DNA from: an uncultured Lachnospiraceae bacterium
GTDB taxonomy: Bacteria; Bacillota; Clostridia; Lachnospirales; Lachnospiraceae
DNA: 51,596 nt
Reading direction: 5' to 3'
Assembly (NCBI GenBank): GCA_910577105.1
Contig: CAJTMB010000024.1
Location: forward strand, 1-51,596
Positions within the stretch are counted from its first letter, which is position 1; the number at the start of each line of letters is the position of its first letter. The notes below the pieces were generated by a model. It did not search any database and had not been told where the DNA came from. It saw only the letters and a program-made list of their open reading frames with translations. The position numbers and the translations under genes are program-made. This document shows positions 42,726 through 51,337 of this stretch, one piece after another.

Positions 42726-42830
42726 AAAAAAACCTCCCCAAAGACAGGAAGGCAAAAAAGTCTTATGACAAAACTCTTTCCTCGGTAGGCGTTTTTTCCT
42801 TACCCCTTCAGGGACCTACTGTCTTCGGCA
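42726..42830 (-). ncRNA. L10 leader with transcription attenuator
   Basis: The minus-strand leader has the conserved L10-leader signature (CCGAAGACAGTAGG ... CCTACCGAGG, with GTAGG/CCTAC pairing at 42785-42789 and 42815-42819). The terminator CCTTCC-TGTCTTTG-GGGAGG followed by seven T lies at 42726-42752. CCGAAGACAG (42819-42828) can instead pair over 10 bp with CTGTCTTTGG (42738-42747) inside the terminator, forming an antiterminator. L10/L12 binding would favour termination. Confidence 0.85.
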
Positions 42831-42955
42831 TATATTTCAAAGCACTGGGCTTCAAAACCTTGTTTAGCATATCACAGGAGCAGCCGCCTGTCAAGCGCAG
42901 ACCGTGTAAAGTTTCCGCAGCTTTCATCCATGGCAGCCGCTCCCAAATATTTCAA

Positions 42956-43645
42956 TTAATACTTAGCTACACTTACTTTCACGCCGGGACCCATGGTGGA
43001 AGTAAGGGTAATGCTTCTCAGATACTGTCCCTTCAGCGCTGAAGGCCTTGCTTTTACAATGGCATCCATCAAAGCATTGAAATTCTCAACAAGTTTTTCT
43101 TCCGCAAAGGATGTCTTGCCTACCGGAACGTGAATAATGTTGGATTTGTCAAGCCTGTATTCGATTTTACCGGCTTTGATATCGTTAACCGCTTTTGTCA
43201 CATCCATGGTTACGGTACCTGCCTTAGGGTTCGGCATCAGGCCTTTGGGGCCGAGCACCTTACCGAGACGTCCTACAACACCCATCATGTCAGGGGTTGC
43301 AACAACCACATCAAAATCAAGCCATCCATCATTCTGAATCTTCGGAATCAGTTCGTCGCCGCCTACATAATCAGCGCCTGCTGCCTCTGCTTCCGCAACC
43401 TTGTCGCCTTTAGCGAAAACCAGCACCTTTACAGTTTTACCGGTTCCGTTGGGAAGAACTACAGCGCCACGAATCTGCTGCTCTGCATGACGTCCGTCAC
43501 AGCCCGTACGGATGTGTACTTCCACGGTTTCGTCAAACTTTGCGGATGCAATCTTCTTTACCAGTGCGATTGCGTCCGGCGCTTCATAAAATGTTGTACG
43601 GTCCACTGATTTAGCAGCCTCATTATATTTTTTTCCATGCTTCAT
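42956..43645 (-). CDS. rplA: 50S ribosomal protein L1
   Basis: 229 residues, the standard length. Start MKHGKKYNEAAKSVDRTTFY; conserved rRNA-binding segments are DETVEVHIRTGCDGRHAEQQ and VGRLGKVLGPKGLMPNPKAG TVT. It builds the L1 stalk and is often an autoregulator. It is separated from rplJ by about 290 bases that hold the L10 leader, and lies 57 bases after rplK, so rplK-rplA form their own unit. Confidence 0.97.
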   Translation of the reverse strand: MKHGKKYNEAAKSVDRTTFYEAPDAIALVKKIASAKFDETVEVHIRTGCDGRHAEQQIRGAVVLPNGTGKTVKVLVFAKGDKVAEAEAAGADYVGGDELIPKIQNDGWLDFDVVVATPDMMGVVGRLGKVLGPKGLMPNPKAGTVTMDVTKAVNDIKAGKIEYRLDKSNIIHVPVGKTSFAEEKLVENFNALMDAIVKARPSALKGQYLRSITLTSTMGPGVKVSVAKY

Positions 43646-43701
43646 GTTAAAATCCTCCTATGGTTCCAACGACAGTTGCCTGTCTCCCAATTTGTCTGCA
43701 A

Positions 43702-44127
43702 TTAATCTTCTACTACAATACCCATGCTTCTTGCTGTTCCTGCAATCATGCTCATAGCTGCTTCCAGGCTGGCAGCATTTAAATCCGGCATCTTCATCTC
43801 GGCGATTTCCTGCACCTTTGCTTTGGAGATGGTAGCCACCTTTGTCTTGTTCGGTACGCCTGAACCGGACTTGATATTACATGCTTTCTTTAACAGTACT
43901 GCAGCAGGCGGAGTTTTTGTCACAAAACTGAAACTTCTGTCTGCATATACGGTAATTACGACAGGAATGATTACATCACCCTTGTCTGCTGTTCTTGCGT
44001 TGAACTGTTTTGTAAATTCAACGATGTTTACACCATGCTGTCCAAGTGCGGGACCAACAGGTGGAGCCGGTGTTGCTTTGCCGGCAGGAATCTGTAACTT
44101 AATGTATCCTTCTACTTTCTTTGCCAT
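43702..44127 (-). CDS. rplK: 50S ribosomal protein L11
   Basis: 141 residues from MAKKVEGYIKLQIPAGKATP; AGGAGG is six bases upstream. The thiostrepton-region PPVGPALGQHGVNIVEFTKQ and the C-terminal rRNA-binding TISKAKVQEIAEMKMPDLNA are intact. It forms the GTPase-associated centre with 23S rRNA. The 156-bp gap to nusG contains no gene. Confidence 0.97.
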   Translation of the reverse strand: MAKKVEGYIKLQIPAGKATPAPPVGPALGQHGVNIVEFTKQFNARTADKGDVIIPVVITVYADRSFSFVTKTPPAAVLLKKACNIKSGSGVPNKTKVATISKAKVQEIAEMKMPDLNAASLEAAMSMIAGTARSMGIVVED

Positions 44128-44283
44128 AATGGCACCTCCTATAATGTGGTATTCTGGCGTTTGCAGCCTCATTTCCGTCTGCAAACTCCCACGGGCGCAT
44201 CCAATAGATTCGCCTTTTGCTGCCTATATTATCCGCATACCCATGGTTTCCCAAAGATACTGCGGAAAATACCATAATTAATA

Positions 44284-44802
44284 TTAAAGTCTTCTGACTT
44301 CCGCAAAACTGATTTCCACAGGTGTCTCCCTGCCAAACAGTTCCACATTGATGGTAGCGGTCTGCTTACCAAAATCCAGTTTCTGTACAACGCCTACGGT
44401 ATCCTTCCATACGCCGGCCACAACCGCAATGCTGTCACCCTCGCCAAAGTCGATGGTAACATTTTCCGTCTTGATGCCAAGGGGTTTCATTTCGGCTTCC
44501 GTAAGCGGTACCGGCTTGCTTCCCGGTCCTACAAACCCCGTCACACCCCTCGTGTTGCGGACAACATACCATGTATCGTCATTCATCACCATATTAATCA
44601 GAACATAGCCGGGAAACATCTTTTTCTGAACCGTCTTTTTGGCGCCGTTCTTAATCTCCACAACATCCTGCATGGGTACTCTGACCTCAAGTATTTCTTC
44701 TGCAAGATGCTTGTTGTTTTCAATGGTCTTTTCAATATTGGCTTTGACTTTGTTTTCGTATCCGGAGTACGTATGCACTACATACCAATTTGCCTCTGCC
44801 AT
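44284..44802 (-). CDS. nusG: Transcription elongation/antitermination factor NusG
   Basis: 172 residues: NGN domain (ANWYVVHTYSGYENKVKANI; KKMFPGYVLINMVMNDDTWY) and KOW domain (VAGVWKDTVGVVQKLDFGKQ). It binds the polymerase clamp helices and couples or pauses transcription. It follows secE by 15 bases, the usual secE-nusG pair. Confidence 0.97.
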   Translation of the reverse strand: MAEANWYVVHTYSGYENKVKANIEKTIENNKHLAEEILEVRVPMQDVVEIKNGAKKTVQKKMFPGYVLINMVMNDDTWYVVRNTRGVTGFVGPGSKPVPLTEAEMKPLGIKTENVTIDFGEGDSIAVVAGVWKDTVGVVQKLDFGKQTATINVELFGRETPVEISFAEVRRL

Positions 44803-44817
44803 GCAATCACCCTCGCT

Positions 44818-45021
44818 CTATAATGATGTTAAGAAATTCACGCCAAACTTAGCCGCATAATCTATCATGGCAATGATAACTCCTGCAACAACCGAAATTG
44901 CAACAACCGCAACTGACTGTCTGAACATGCTTTTCCTGTCCGGCCACGAAACTTTTTTGAATTCTGCCTGAACATTTTTAAAGAAACCCTGCTTCTTTGT
45001 TTTTTCTGCTGAATCTGCCAT
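44818..45021 (-). CDS. secE: Preprotein translocase subunit SecE
   Basis: 67 residues. FFKNVQAEFKKVSWPDRKSM is the SecE signature, followed by one membrane segment (VAVVAISVVAGVIIAMIDYA). The start at 45021 follows AAAGGAG; the longer frame overlaps rpmG and is not used. It belongs to SecYEG. Confidence 0.95.
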   Translation of the reverse strand: MADSAEKTKKQGFFKNVQAEFKKVSWPDRKSMFRQSVAVVAISVVAGVIIAMIDYAAKFGVNFLTSL

Positions 45022-45044
45022 CGCTTCTCCTTTCAGACCAAATG

Positions 45045-45194
45045 CTATTTGGTTTCTTTGTGCATCGTGTGAGTCTTGCAGAACCTGCAATATTTCTTGA
45101 TTTCCATTCTGTCGGGATGAGTTTTCTTATCCTTCGTAGTGTTGTAATTACGCTGCTTGCACTCTGTGCATGCCAATGTTATTTTTGTACGCAT
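45045..45194 (-). CDS. rpmG: 50S ribosomal protein L33
   Basis: 49 residues: MRTKITLACTECKQRNYNTT, then KDKKTHPDRMEIKKYCRFCK and THTMHKETK. The two CxxC pairs mark the zinc-binding paralogue. GGAGGTGGAAAA precedes the ATG. It is the first gene of the rpmG-secE-nusG group and ends 23 bases before secE. The 150 bases upstream hold no gene. Confidence 0.96.
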   Translation of the reverse strand: MRTKITLACTECKQRNYNTTKDKKTHPDRMEIKKYCRFCKTHTMHKETK

Positions 45195-45355
45195 TTTTCC
45201 ACCTCCGCGTGCTTTTTTGTCCTAAATAAAAATATGCATAAAAAAAAGACCTAAATCTTATCTCGTTTAGATACTATAACACATACGAAGCTTTCAGTCA
45301 ATGCATTTCTGTCAAATATATTTGAATTTCCTTGCCGCATAAAAACTTGGAATAT

Positions 45356-45532
45356 CCAGAATTTACATGGCGGCAGCCGGGGCGTGCATTTGATTCTATA
45401 AGGGGGCCTGTAAAAACACCGGCATTTGGATGTCGTCCTTTGACATCCTATGTGCCGCTGTGTTTTTACCGGAATGAGAATGTCCCCCGTTAGAACAAAT
45501 GCACGCCCCGGCTGCCGCCATGTAAATTCTGG
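45356..45532. repeat. 177-bp inverted repeat (long stem-loop or MITE-like element)
   Basis: The outer arms 45356-45392 and 45496-45532 are perfect 37-bp complements, beginning CCAGAATTTACATGGCGG. Pairing continues inward with small interruptions (TTCTA/TAGAA, GGGGG/CCCCC, GTAAAAACAC/GTGTTTTTAC, CGGCA/TGCCG, GGATGTC/GACATCC). The whole 177 bp therefore forms one rod with a very short apical loop. It carries no gene. Flanks show no clear target duplication. Confidence 0.85.
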
Positions 45533-45552
45533 TAACTCCGGCAAAAAGCGTA

Positions 45553-45581
45553 TTGCCTAATGTATGAAAAAATGCTACAAT
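45553..45581 (+). promoter_or_regulatory. Promoter of the FliD-like gene
   Basis: -35 TTGCCT (45553-45558), 17-base spacer, -10 TACAAT (45576-45581), some 90 bases before the GTG start and 20 bases after the long inverted repeat. Confidence 0.6.
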
Positions 45582-45671
45582 AAAAACATAAAAGTCGGTC
45601 ATTATGCCCATGCGGGGCATATTATATACTATCAGGTCCTTTAAATATACGCAGGGAAGGAGGAATCCGGT

Positions 45672-46967
45672 GTGAACAGCGCAATGACAGCTAATATCTA
45701 TAACCATTTTCTCACCGCTTACGCACCCAAAAGCATCACACGTTACGACACGCATAAAAAAAGTGAGCTGCGAAGCATTTACAATTCCATTGTAAAACTT
45801 AACAAAGATTCCCCCTGGTATCTTGAAACAAAGGGGCGTGCAACACAGGAATATGCTATCAGCATCAAAGAAAATGCAAGACTTCTGCACAACTCCATTG
45901 CCTCTCTCGGCGGACTGGATGCCGGGCAGACTCTTGCAAAAAAAGCGGCTTATTCCTCAGATTCGGATATCGCTTCTGTTTCCTATGTCGGCAGCGGCAG
46001 GGAGGAAACCCCTTCTCCTTCTTTTACGCTTACCGTAAACAGCCTTGCTGTTTCCCAGGAAAACATGGGCGCATTTCTGCCGGATGAACCTGTATCACTG
46101 CCGGCGGATACTTATTCTTTTGATGTAACCATCAACGACTTAAATTATGAGTTCCAATTTAATATAAATCAGGGCGATACCAACAAAGATATACAGGAAA
46201 GATTGATTCGTCTGGTAAACAATGCCGATATCGGGATACACGCCCGCCTGGATGAGGGCAATGCCCGCAGTTCCATACGGCTGACTTCCGCGGCAACCGG
46301 TGTTCCTGATGGAAAAAGTGAAATATTTAAGATTTCGGATACCCACACCAGCAAACAATCCGGTACCGTTGACTATTTTGGCCTCAGTTTTATTTCCAGA
46401 CCGCCTGCCAACTCTTCCCTGCTTATAAACGGCGAACCCCGCAGCACGGTTTCCAATACCTTTACAGTGGGAAAAGTATTTGAAGTGGAAATCAAAGGGG
46501 TCAGTGAACCGGATACTTCTGTTTCCATCGGATTAAAGACGGATGTGGAATCGCTGACTGACAATGTCAATTCCCTGATTGGCAGTTACAATACTTTTAT
46601 TTCCAACACCAGCGTGTATCGGCAGAACCAGTCCTTAAGCAGTAAGTTGATAAAGGAAATGAATACTATTGCCCTGCATTATCAGGAAGAAATGAAAAAC
46701 ATGGGCATCAGCCTGCAGTCGGACAGCACGATTGCCATAGATGAAGATATTTTACAGGAATCCGCTTCCTCTTCCGATGGTTCTTTTTCTTTTAACACGT
46801 TAAAGAATTTTGCAGGCGCCCTGATGCAGAAAACAACACAGGTTGCCTTAGACCCTATGCATTATGTCAATCGCACCATGGTGGCTTACAAAAATCCACG
46901 GCATAATTTTGCGACTCCCTACATCACAAGCGCTTACAGCGGCATGATGTTCAGCAGTTACTGTTAA
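45672..46967 (+). CDS. FliD-like (flagellar cap-like) protein
   Basis: 431 residues starting at GTG 45672, eight bases after AAGGAGG. Segments typical of FliD/HAP2 are SFTLTVNSLAVSQENMGAFL near 115, NINQGDTNKDIQERLIRLVN near 165, and VESLTDNVNSLIGSYNTFIS near 300. The N- and C-terminal regions are helical, as in axial flagellar proteins. No flagellar gene is nearby. The protein may be an orphan adhesin or filament-cap paralogue. Ends in the shared terminator with the carboxyltransferase gene. Confidence 0.6.
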   Translation: MNSAMTANIYNHFLTAYAPKSITRYDTHKKSELRSIYNSIVKLNKDSPWYLETKGRATQEYAISIKENARLLHNSIASLGGLDAGQTLAKKAAYSSDSDIASVSYVGSGREETPSPSFTLTVNSLAVSQENMGAFLPDEPVSLPADTYSFDVTINDLNYEFQFNINQGDTNKDIQERLIRLVNNADIGIHARLDEGNARSSIRLTSAATGVPDGKSEIFKISDTHTSKQSGTVDYFGLSFISRPPANSSLLINGEPRSTVSNTFTVGKVFEVEIKGVSEPDTSVSIGLKTDVESLTDNVNSLIGSYNTFISNTSVYRQNQSLSSKLIKEMNTIALHYQEEMKNMGISLQSDSTIAIDEDILQESASSSDGSFSFNTLKNFAGALMQKTTQVALDPMHYVNRTMVAYKNPRHNFATPYITSAYSGMMFSSYC

Positions 46968-46975
46968 TATTATAA

Positions 46976-47021
46976 AAATACCGCACCTTAACCGTTACCC
47001 GGTCCGGTGCGGTATTTTTTT
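46976..47021. terminator. Bidirectional terminator
   Basis: AAATACCGCACC pairs with GGTGCGGTATTT (12 bp). On the plus strand a run of T follows for the FliD-like gene; on the minus strand TTTTTATAAT follows for the carboxyltransferase gene. Confidence 0.9.
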
Positions 47022-47053
47022 ATGCAATGCTTTTCCTGTCCGTACTTCAACAA

Positions 47054-48679
47054 TTATAATGGTATGTTTCCGTGCTTTTTCTTTACAGGTTCTACTTTTT
47101 TGCTTTTCAGGGCCTTCAACGCCGCAAGCAGACGTTCCCTGGTTTCTTCCGGCCTGATAACTTCGTTGACGTACCCCCTTGACGCTGCCACATACGGGTT
47201 TAAAAAACGCTCCTCATATTCCTTTTTACATTGCAGCCGCATTGCTTCCGAATCAGAAGCTTCCTTGATTTTTCTCTTGAATGCGATATTCACCGCACCG
47301 TCCGCCCCCATCACGGCAATCTCCGCAATGGGCCAGGCATACACGATGTCCGCTCCCATTTCCTTTGAATTCATCGCAATGTATGCCCCTCCGTATGCCT
47401 TGCGCATGATAACGGAAATTTTGGGAACTGTTGCCTCTGAATAAGCGTACAAAATTTTAGCGCCATGTCGGATAATGCCATTGTGTTCCTGTGTGGTGCC
47501 CGGCAGGAAAGCAGGCACATCCACCAACGTTACCAACGGAATGTTAAAGCAGTCACAAAACCGGATGAATCTTGCAATCTTGTCTGATGCATGGTAATCC
47601 AGGGAGCCGCAGTTTTCGCATGGCTGGTTGGCCACAAATCCCGTACACTCCCCGTTCATCCTGCCAAACCCTACCACCGCATTTGCGGCAAAATCCTTTT
47701 GGACTTCAAAAAAGCTGCCTTCATCCGCAATGCAGGTTATCACCTCTTTTACATCATAAGCCACACGCGCATTTTCCGGAACAATGCTTTTCAGTCTGCT
47801 GCACGGATTTTTTACCTGCTCCTGTGCGGATTTTCTTCCGAGGGGAAGTTTCTTGAAAATTTTATTTACTTTCCAAAACAGTGGTTCCTTTTCCGTAACC
47901 GGCAAAAGGCACGGCGCCTTCTCTTCATGGTTTGCAGGCAGGTAAGTCAACAGTTTCCTTACTCCCATAAGACACTCTTTTTCCGTTTTATATGTAAAGT
48001 GGGAAACACCGCTCTTTTTTGCATGAACCTCGGCACCGCCCAGCTCCTCCACAGACACTTCCTCATTGATTACCGTTTTCACCACATTGGGACCGGTTAT
48101 AAACATTTTTGAAATGTTTTCCACCATGAAAATAAAATCACAGATTGCCGGCGCATAACAAGCTCCTCCGGAGCAGGGACCGAGAATAACCGCTATCTGC
48201 GGAATAACCCCCGATGCCTTTGTATGCCGTAAGAACATTCCACTGTAACCGCTCAGGGAGGATATGCCCTCCTCAATGCGCGCCCCGCCGCTGTCATTTA
48301 TGCAGATAAACGGCGCTTTCATCTCAAACGCCATGTCCTGGAGGCGTGCAATCTTAAAAGAATGATACTCTCCCAGCGTACCGCCGATTACCGTAAAATC
48401 TTCACTGCTGACAAAAACCAGCCTCCCGTCAATTTCCCCGTAGCCGGTTACCACCCCGTCACCGGGGACTCTTTTTTTATCCAACTCAAAGTCATCAATC
48501 CTGGACTCGATAAAACCATCCACTTCCACGAAAGTACCCTTGTCAAGCAAAATGTCTATACGTTCCCTTGCCGAGAGTTTCCCCTGTTCATGTTGTTTGT
48601 CCAGTTTCAACTGGCCTCCGCCCATCACTGCCCTGTGACGTCTTACCTCCAAATCTTTGATTGCTTCCTCCCAGTTCAT
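47054..48679 (-). CDS. Acyl-CoA carboxyltransferase subunit (PccB/MmdA-like)
   Basis: 541 residues with both crotonase-like carboxyltransferase domains. The N-terminal half has RERIDILLDKGTFVEVDGFI, the acyl-CoA loop INDSGGARIEEGISSLSGYS and GPCSGGACYAPAICDF. The C-terminal half has VDVPAFLPGTTQEHNGIIRH, RKAYGGAYIAMNSKEMGADI and AWPIAEIAVMGADGAVNI. It is the subunit that moves CO2 between biotin and an acyl-CoA (propionyl-CoA carboxylase beta or methylmalonyl-CoA decarboxylase alpha). No biotin carrier or carboxylase gene is adjacent, so its partners are elsewhere and direction of reaction cannot be told. Confidence 0.9.
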   Translation of the reverse strand: MNWEEAIKDLEVRRHRAVMGGGQLKLDKQHEQGKLSARERIDILLDKGTFVEVDGFIESRIDDFELDKKRVPGDGVVTGYGEIDGRLVFVSSEDFTVIGGTLGEYHSFKIARLQDMAFEMKAPFICINDSGGARIEEGISSLSGYSGMFLRHTKASGVIPQIAVILGPCSGGACYAPAICDFIFMVENISKMFITGPNVVKTVINEEVSVEELGGAEVHAKKSGVSHFTYKTEKECLMGVRKLLTYLPANHEEKAPCLLPVTEKEPLFWKVNKIFKKLPLGRKSAQEQVKNPCSRLKSIVPENARVAYDVKEVITCIADEGSFFEVQKDFAANAVVGFGRMNGECTGFVANQPCENCGSLDYHASDKIARFIRFCDCFNIPLVTLVDVPAFLPGTTQEHNGIIRHGAKILYAYSEATVPKISVIMRKAYGGAYIAMNSKEMGADIVYAWPIAEIAVMGADGAVNIAFKRKIKEASDSEAMRLQCKKEYEERFLNPYVAASRGYVNEVIRPEETRERLLAALKALKSKKVEPVKKKHGNIPL

Positions 48680-48756
48680 TTTTCTTTCCTTTCAAATTAT
48701 TTGATTCTTAAATACTTTGATATTCAAATTATATGAATATTATAACACCACATGAA

Positions 48757-48787
48757 AAAAAGGCAAGAATTTTTTTCCTGCCTTTTT
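48757..48787. terminator. Bidirectional-type terminator after glf
   Basis: AAAAAGGCAAGAA and TTCCTGCCTTTTT pair with one mismatch and are flanked by A and T runs. It lies 13 bases after the glf stop and upstream of the carboxyltransferase gene. Confidence 0.75.
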
Positions 48788-48799
48788 CATTATCAAAAA

Positions 48800-49918
48800 C
48801 TACTGTTCAGATTCTGCCAGCGATATAGCCGCCTCTATCACTTTATCCATGTCCATATACCGGTACAATCCCAGCCTGCCCCCAAAAAGAACATTTTCCT
48901 CTTTTTCAGCCATCCTGCGGTAACGTTCGTAAAGTGCATTGTTCAGCTCGTCATTGACAGGATAATACGGCTCATCCCCGCGCTTCCATTCTGCAGGGTA
49001 TTCCCTCGTAATAACAGTGTCAGCCTGCGTGCCAAACTCAAAATGTTTGTGCTCGATAATACGGGTATAGGGAACCTCACGTTCCGTATAATTTACCACC
49101 GCATTGCCCTGATAATTGTCGCAGCCCGGTATTACTTCTTCTTCAAACCGCAGGGAACGATACTGCAGTTCTCCCAGGCAATAATTAAAATACTCATCTA
49201 TCATGCCCGTATACAGCGTTTTTCCAAAACTGTCGCCGGCGTCACCCTTTTGGCCGTTTTCCTTTAAAAACTCATGATAGGAGATGCCAAGCCGCACCGG
49301 GGTATCCCCCAGCAGTTTTTCCACTATCCGGGTATAGCCGCCCTTTGGAATGCCTTGATAAGGGTCCGTAAAATAATTGTTGTCATATACAAACCGAAGC
49401 GGCAGCCTCTTGATGATAAATGCAGGAAGGTCTTTGCAGTCCCTGCCCCACTGCTTTTCCGTATATCCTTTGATTAGCTTTTCATAGACATCGGGGCCCG
49501 CAAGGGACAAAGCCTGTTCTTCCAGATTGGCAGGGTTTTCGATATGAAGTCCCGCAATCTGTCCCGCAATTTTTTCCCTGGCCTCCGCCGGAGTCCTGAC
49601 TCCCCACATTTTACTGAAAGTATTCATGTTAAAAGGAAGGTTGTACAATTCATCCTTATACACTGCTACCGGTGAATTGATATAATGGTTAAACTCTGCA
49701 AACTGCTGTATATATTCCCAGACTCTTTTATTGGATGTATGGAAAATATGCGCACCATACTTGTGTACCTGGATTCCTGCCTCTTCCTTCGTATAGATAT
49801 TGCCGGCAAGCGTACCACGCCTGTCTATCACCAGACAGGTTCTTCCGGCTTCCCGCATCCTGTTGGCAAACACGGCCCCAAACAGCCCGGCGCCGACAAT
49901 CAGATAATCATATTTCAT
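48800..49918 (-). CDS. glf: UDP-galactopyranose mutase
   Basis: About 372 residues. FAD-binding YDYLIVGAGLFGAVFANRMR, then the family blocks GIQVHKYGAHIFHTSNKRVW, YNLPFNMNTFSKMWG, YTEKQWGRDCKDLPAFIIKR, and the C-terminal ENVLFGGRLGLYRYMDMDKV. It interconverts UDP-galactopyranose and UDP-galactofuranose for surface glycans. ATG 49918 has GAGG nine bases upstream; a TTG five codons earlier lacks a site. Confidence 0.95.
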   Translation of the reverse strand: MKYDYLIVGAGLFGAVFANRMREAGRTCLVIDRRGTLAGNIYTKEEAGIQVHKYGAHIFHTSNKRVWEYIQQFAEFNHYINSPVAVYKDELYNLPFNMNTFSKMWGVRTPAEAREKIAGQIAGLHIENPANLEEQALSLAGPDVYEKLIKGYTEKQWGRDCKDLPAFIIKRLPLRFVYDNNYFTDPYQGIPKGGYTRIVEKLLGDTPVRLGISYHEFLKENGQKGDAGDSFGKTLYTGMIDEYFNYCLGELQYRSLRFEEEVIPGCDNYQGNAVVNYTEREVPYTRIIEHKHFEFGTQADTVITREYPAEWKRGDEPYYPVNDELNNALYERYRRMAEKEENVLFGGRLGLYRYMDMDKVIEAAISLAESEQ

Positions 49919-49942
49919 CCTGCTTTTCCTCAATCATGGGTC

Positions 49943-50293
49943 TTATTTAGACTTTCTGGACCTCGCCTTATACTTGTCTATCTGCACAAAATCGTCCATC
50001 AATTCCAGAATTTTGTCCCGTCCCTCCTGATTCAGCTTCACATAATACTGCATTACCCTGTTTTCCAGAAGCTGTGCACCCAGAGAAGTATCTCGCTCCA
50101 GGGAACTGAAATCCACCGGATTTAAACTTAATTTATCACACATTTTGATTACCGTGCCATATGCCATCCCCTCAATACCGCGTTCCAGCGCTGTGACCAG
50201 TGTACTGTAAGGAATCCCCATTTCCAATGCAAACTGCCTTACACTTCTGTACTGTCTCAAAATTTCTTTTTTCAATACCTCTGCTTTGGTCAT
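49943..50293 (-). CDS. Helix-turn-helix regulator
   Basis: 116 residues. The N-terminal helix-turn-helix reads LRQYRSVRQFALEMGIPYST followed by LVTALERGIEGMAYGTVIKM, an XRE/Cro-type fold. The C-terminus is helical with a basic end (YKARSRKSK). GGAGG lies eight bases before ATG 50293. It lies 24 bases upstream of glf and could be co-transcribed with it. Similar small regulators are common in Lachnospiraceae; the target is unknown. Confidence 0.78.
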   Translation of the reverse strand: MTKAEVLKKEILRQYRSVRQFALEMGIPYSTLVTALERGIEGMAYGTVIKMCDKLSLNPVDFSSLERDTSLGAQLLENRVMQYYVKLNQEGRDKILELMDDFVQIDKYKARSRKSK

Positions 50294-50407
50294 CTTTTTA
50301 TCCTCCCATTTCAGTGCTAACATTCTTACAGTAATAGTTTACGATATACCGTCTTTCTTTTCAATAGTTGATTCCGATTTCATGAAAAATTAAGGTTTTA
50401 TTCAGAA

Positions 50408-51337
50408 TTATACCCCTGCAAGCCGCTTTGCAAAGTACTTGCCCATCGCCGCAAGCAGTGAAAGCACTTGCGGATGGAGTTCCATCGGAAAACCGTCCAT
50501 ACAGCGGAATGTTTCAAAATTAATGACGCCCTTGTATCCGATTTCCTTTAATCCCCTCAGGAAACCGTCCCAGTCTGTGGCAATGCCGTTCCATCCCCTG
50601 GCAAAGGTATATGGCATGGTATGTAAATCACTGATGCCGTCATTGTCATGCACATGCAGGATTTTCAGACTGTTTCCCAAGGTTACCACCGCCTGATACA
50701 GATTTTTACCCACAATATTCGCATGGCCCACATCAAAACAAAAGGCAAAAAGCTCCTCCCCCGCAAATGCATTGAGTTCATCCATCATTCCCTTCGCCTC
50801 CGCAAAGTCAGAGCAGACACCTTCCATCAGATGGCTGTTCTTTTCCAGAAACATGTTTTCCAGACATATAACCAGACCGCATTTTTTTGCTGTCGGAATC
50901 AATTCCTTATAAAGGGCAATATTAAAATCATGTTCTTCCTTTTTACTGTATTCGTACGCCAGCGTTACCGGATGCACCACAATATATTTCCCTCCCATAC
51001 GGGCACAGATTTCCATACAGTTTTTCGTAATACGGGTCATTTTTTCACTGATGTCATCCCTGCCTTTCACCAGCATGGGAAACGGTGCATGCATCTGTTC
51101 AAAAGAAAGCCCATACCTTTCGGCCGCCTTTACATGTGGCTCAAAATCCTTCCAGATTTCCTCAACCGGACGGTCAAAGACATCGTTAATGTTACCTGCA
51201 AGCACATCGTTAATGCCTAAATATTCGTCAAAATTAAAATCAACGCAGTCAAAACCTGCTTCCTTTATCATAAGGTATCCTGCTTCTATATTATCCTGCC
51301 TGATGCACCCCGTGGACTGGACGCCTATCCTATTCAT
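50408..51337 (-). CDS. Sugar phosphate isomerase/epimerase family TIM barrel
   Basis: 309 residues of the AP-endonuclease-2-like TIM barrel family. Metal-site blocks are visible: KYIVVHPVTLAYEY (His), GLVICLENMFLEKNSHLMEG (Glu), FAFCFDVGHANIVGKNLYQA (Asp, His), ILHVHDNDGISDLHTMPYTF (His-x-His/Asp) and GVINFETFRCMDGF (Glu). Members isomerise or epimerise sugars or inositols, or act as xylose isomerase-like enzymes; the substrate is not predictable. ATG 51337 follows GGAG by eight bases. Bases 51338-51596 upstream contain no gene; an AT-rich stretch may hold its promoter. Confidence 0.85.
   Translation of the reverse strand: MNRIGVQSTGCIRQDNIEAGYLMIKEAGFDCVDFNFDEYLGINDVLAGNINDVFDRPVEEIWKDFEPHVKAAERYGLSFEQMHAPFPMLVKGRDDISEKMTRITKNCMEICARMGGKYIVVHPVTLAYEYSKKEEHDFNIALYKELIPTAKKCGLVICLENMFLEKNSHLMEGVCSDFAEAKGMMDELNAFAGEELFAFCFDVGHANIVGKNLYQAVVTLGNSLKILHVHDNDGISDLHTMPYTFARGWNGIATDWDGFLRGLKEIGYKGVINFETFRCMDGFPMELHPQVLSLLAAMGKYFAKRLAGV

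Noticed and set aside
45251..45890. Two minus-strand frames (45251-45544 and 45396-45890) around the long inverted repeat
   Set aside because: They run through the inverted repeat or opposite the FliD-like gene and have no start signals or family features.
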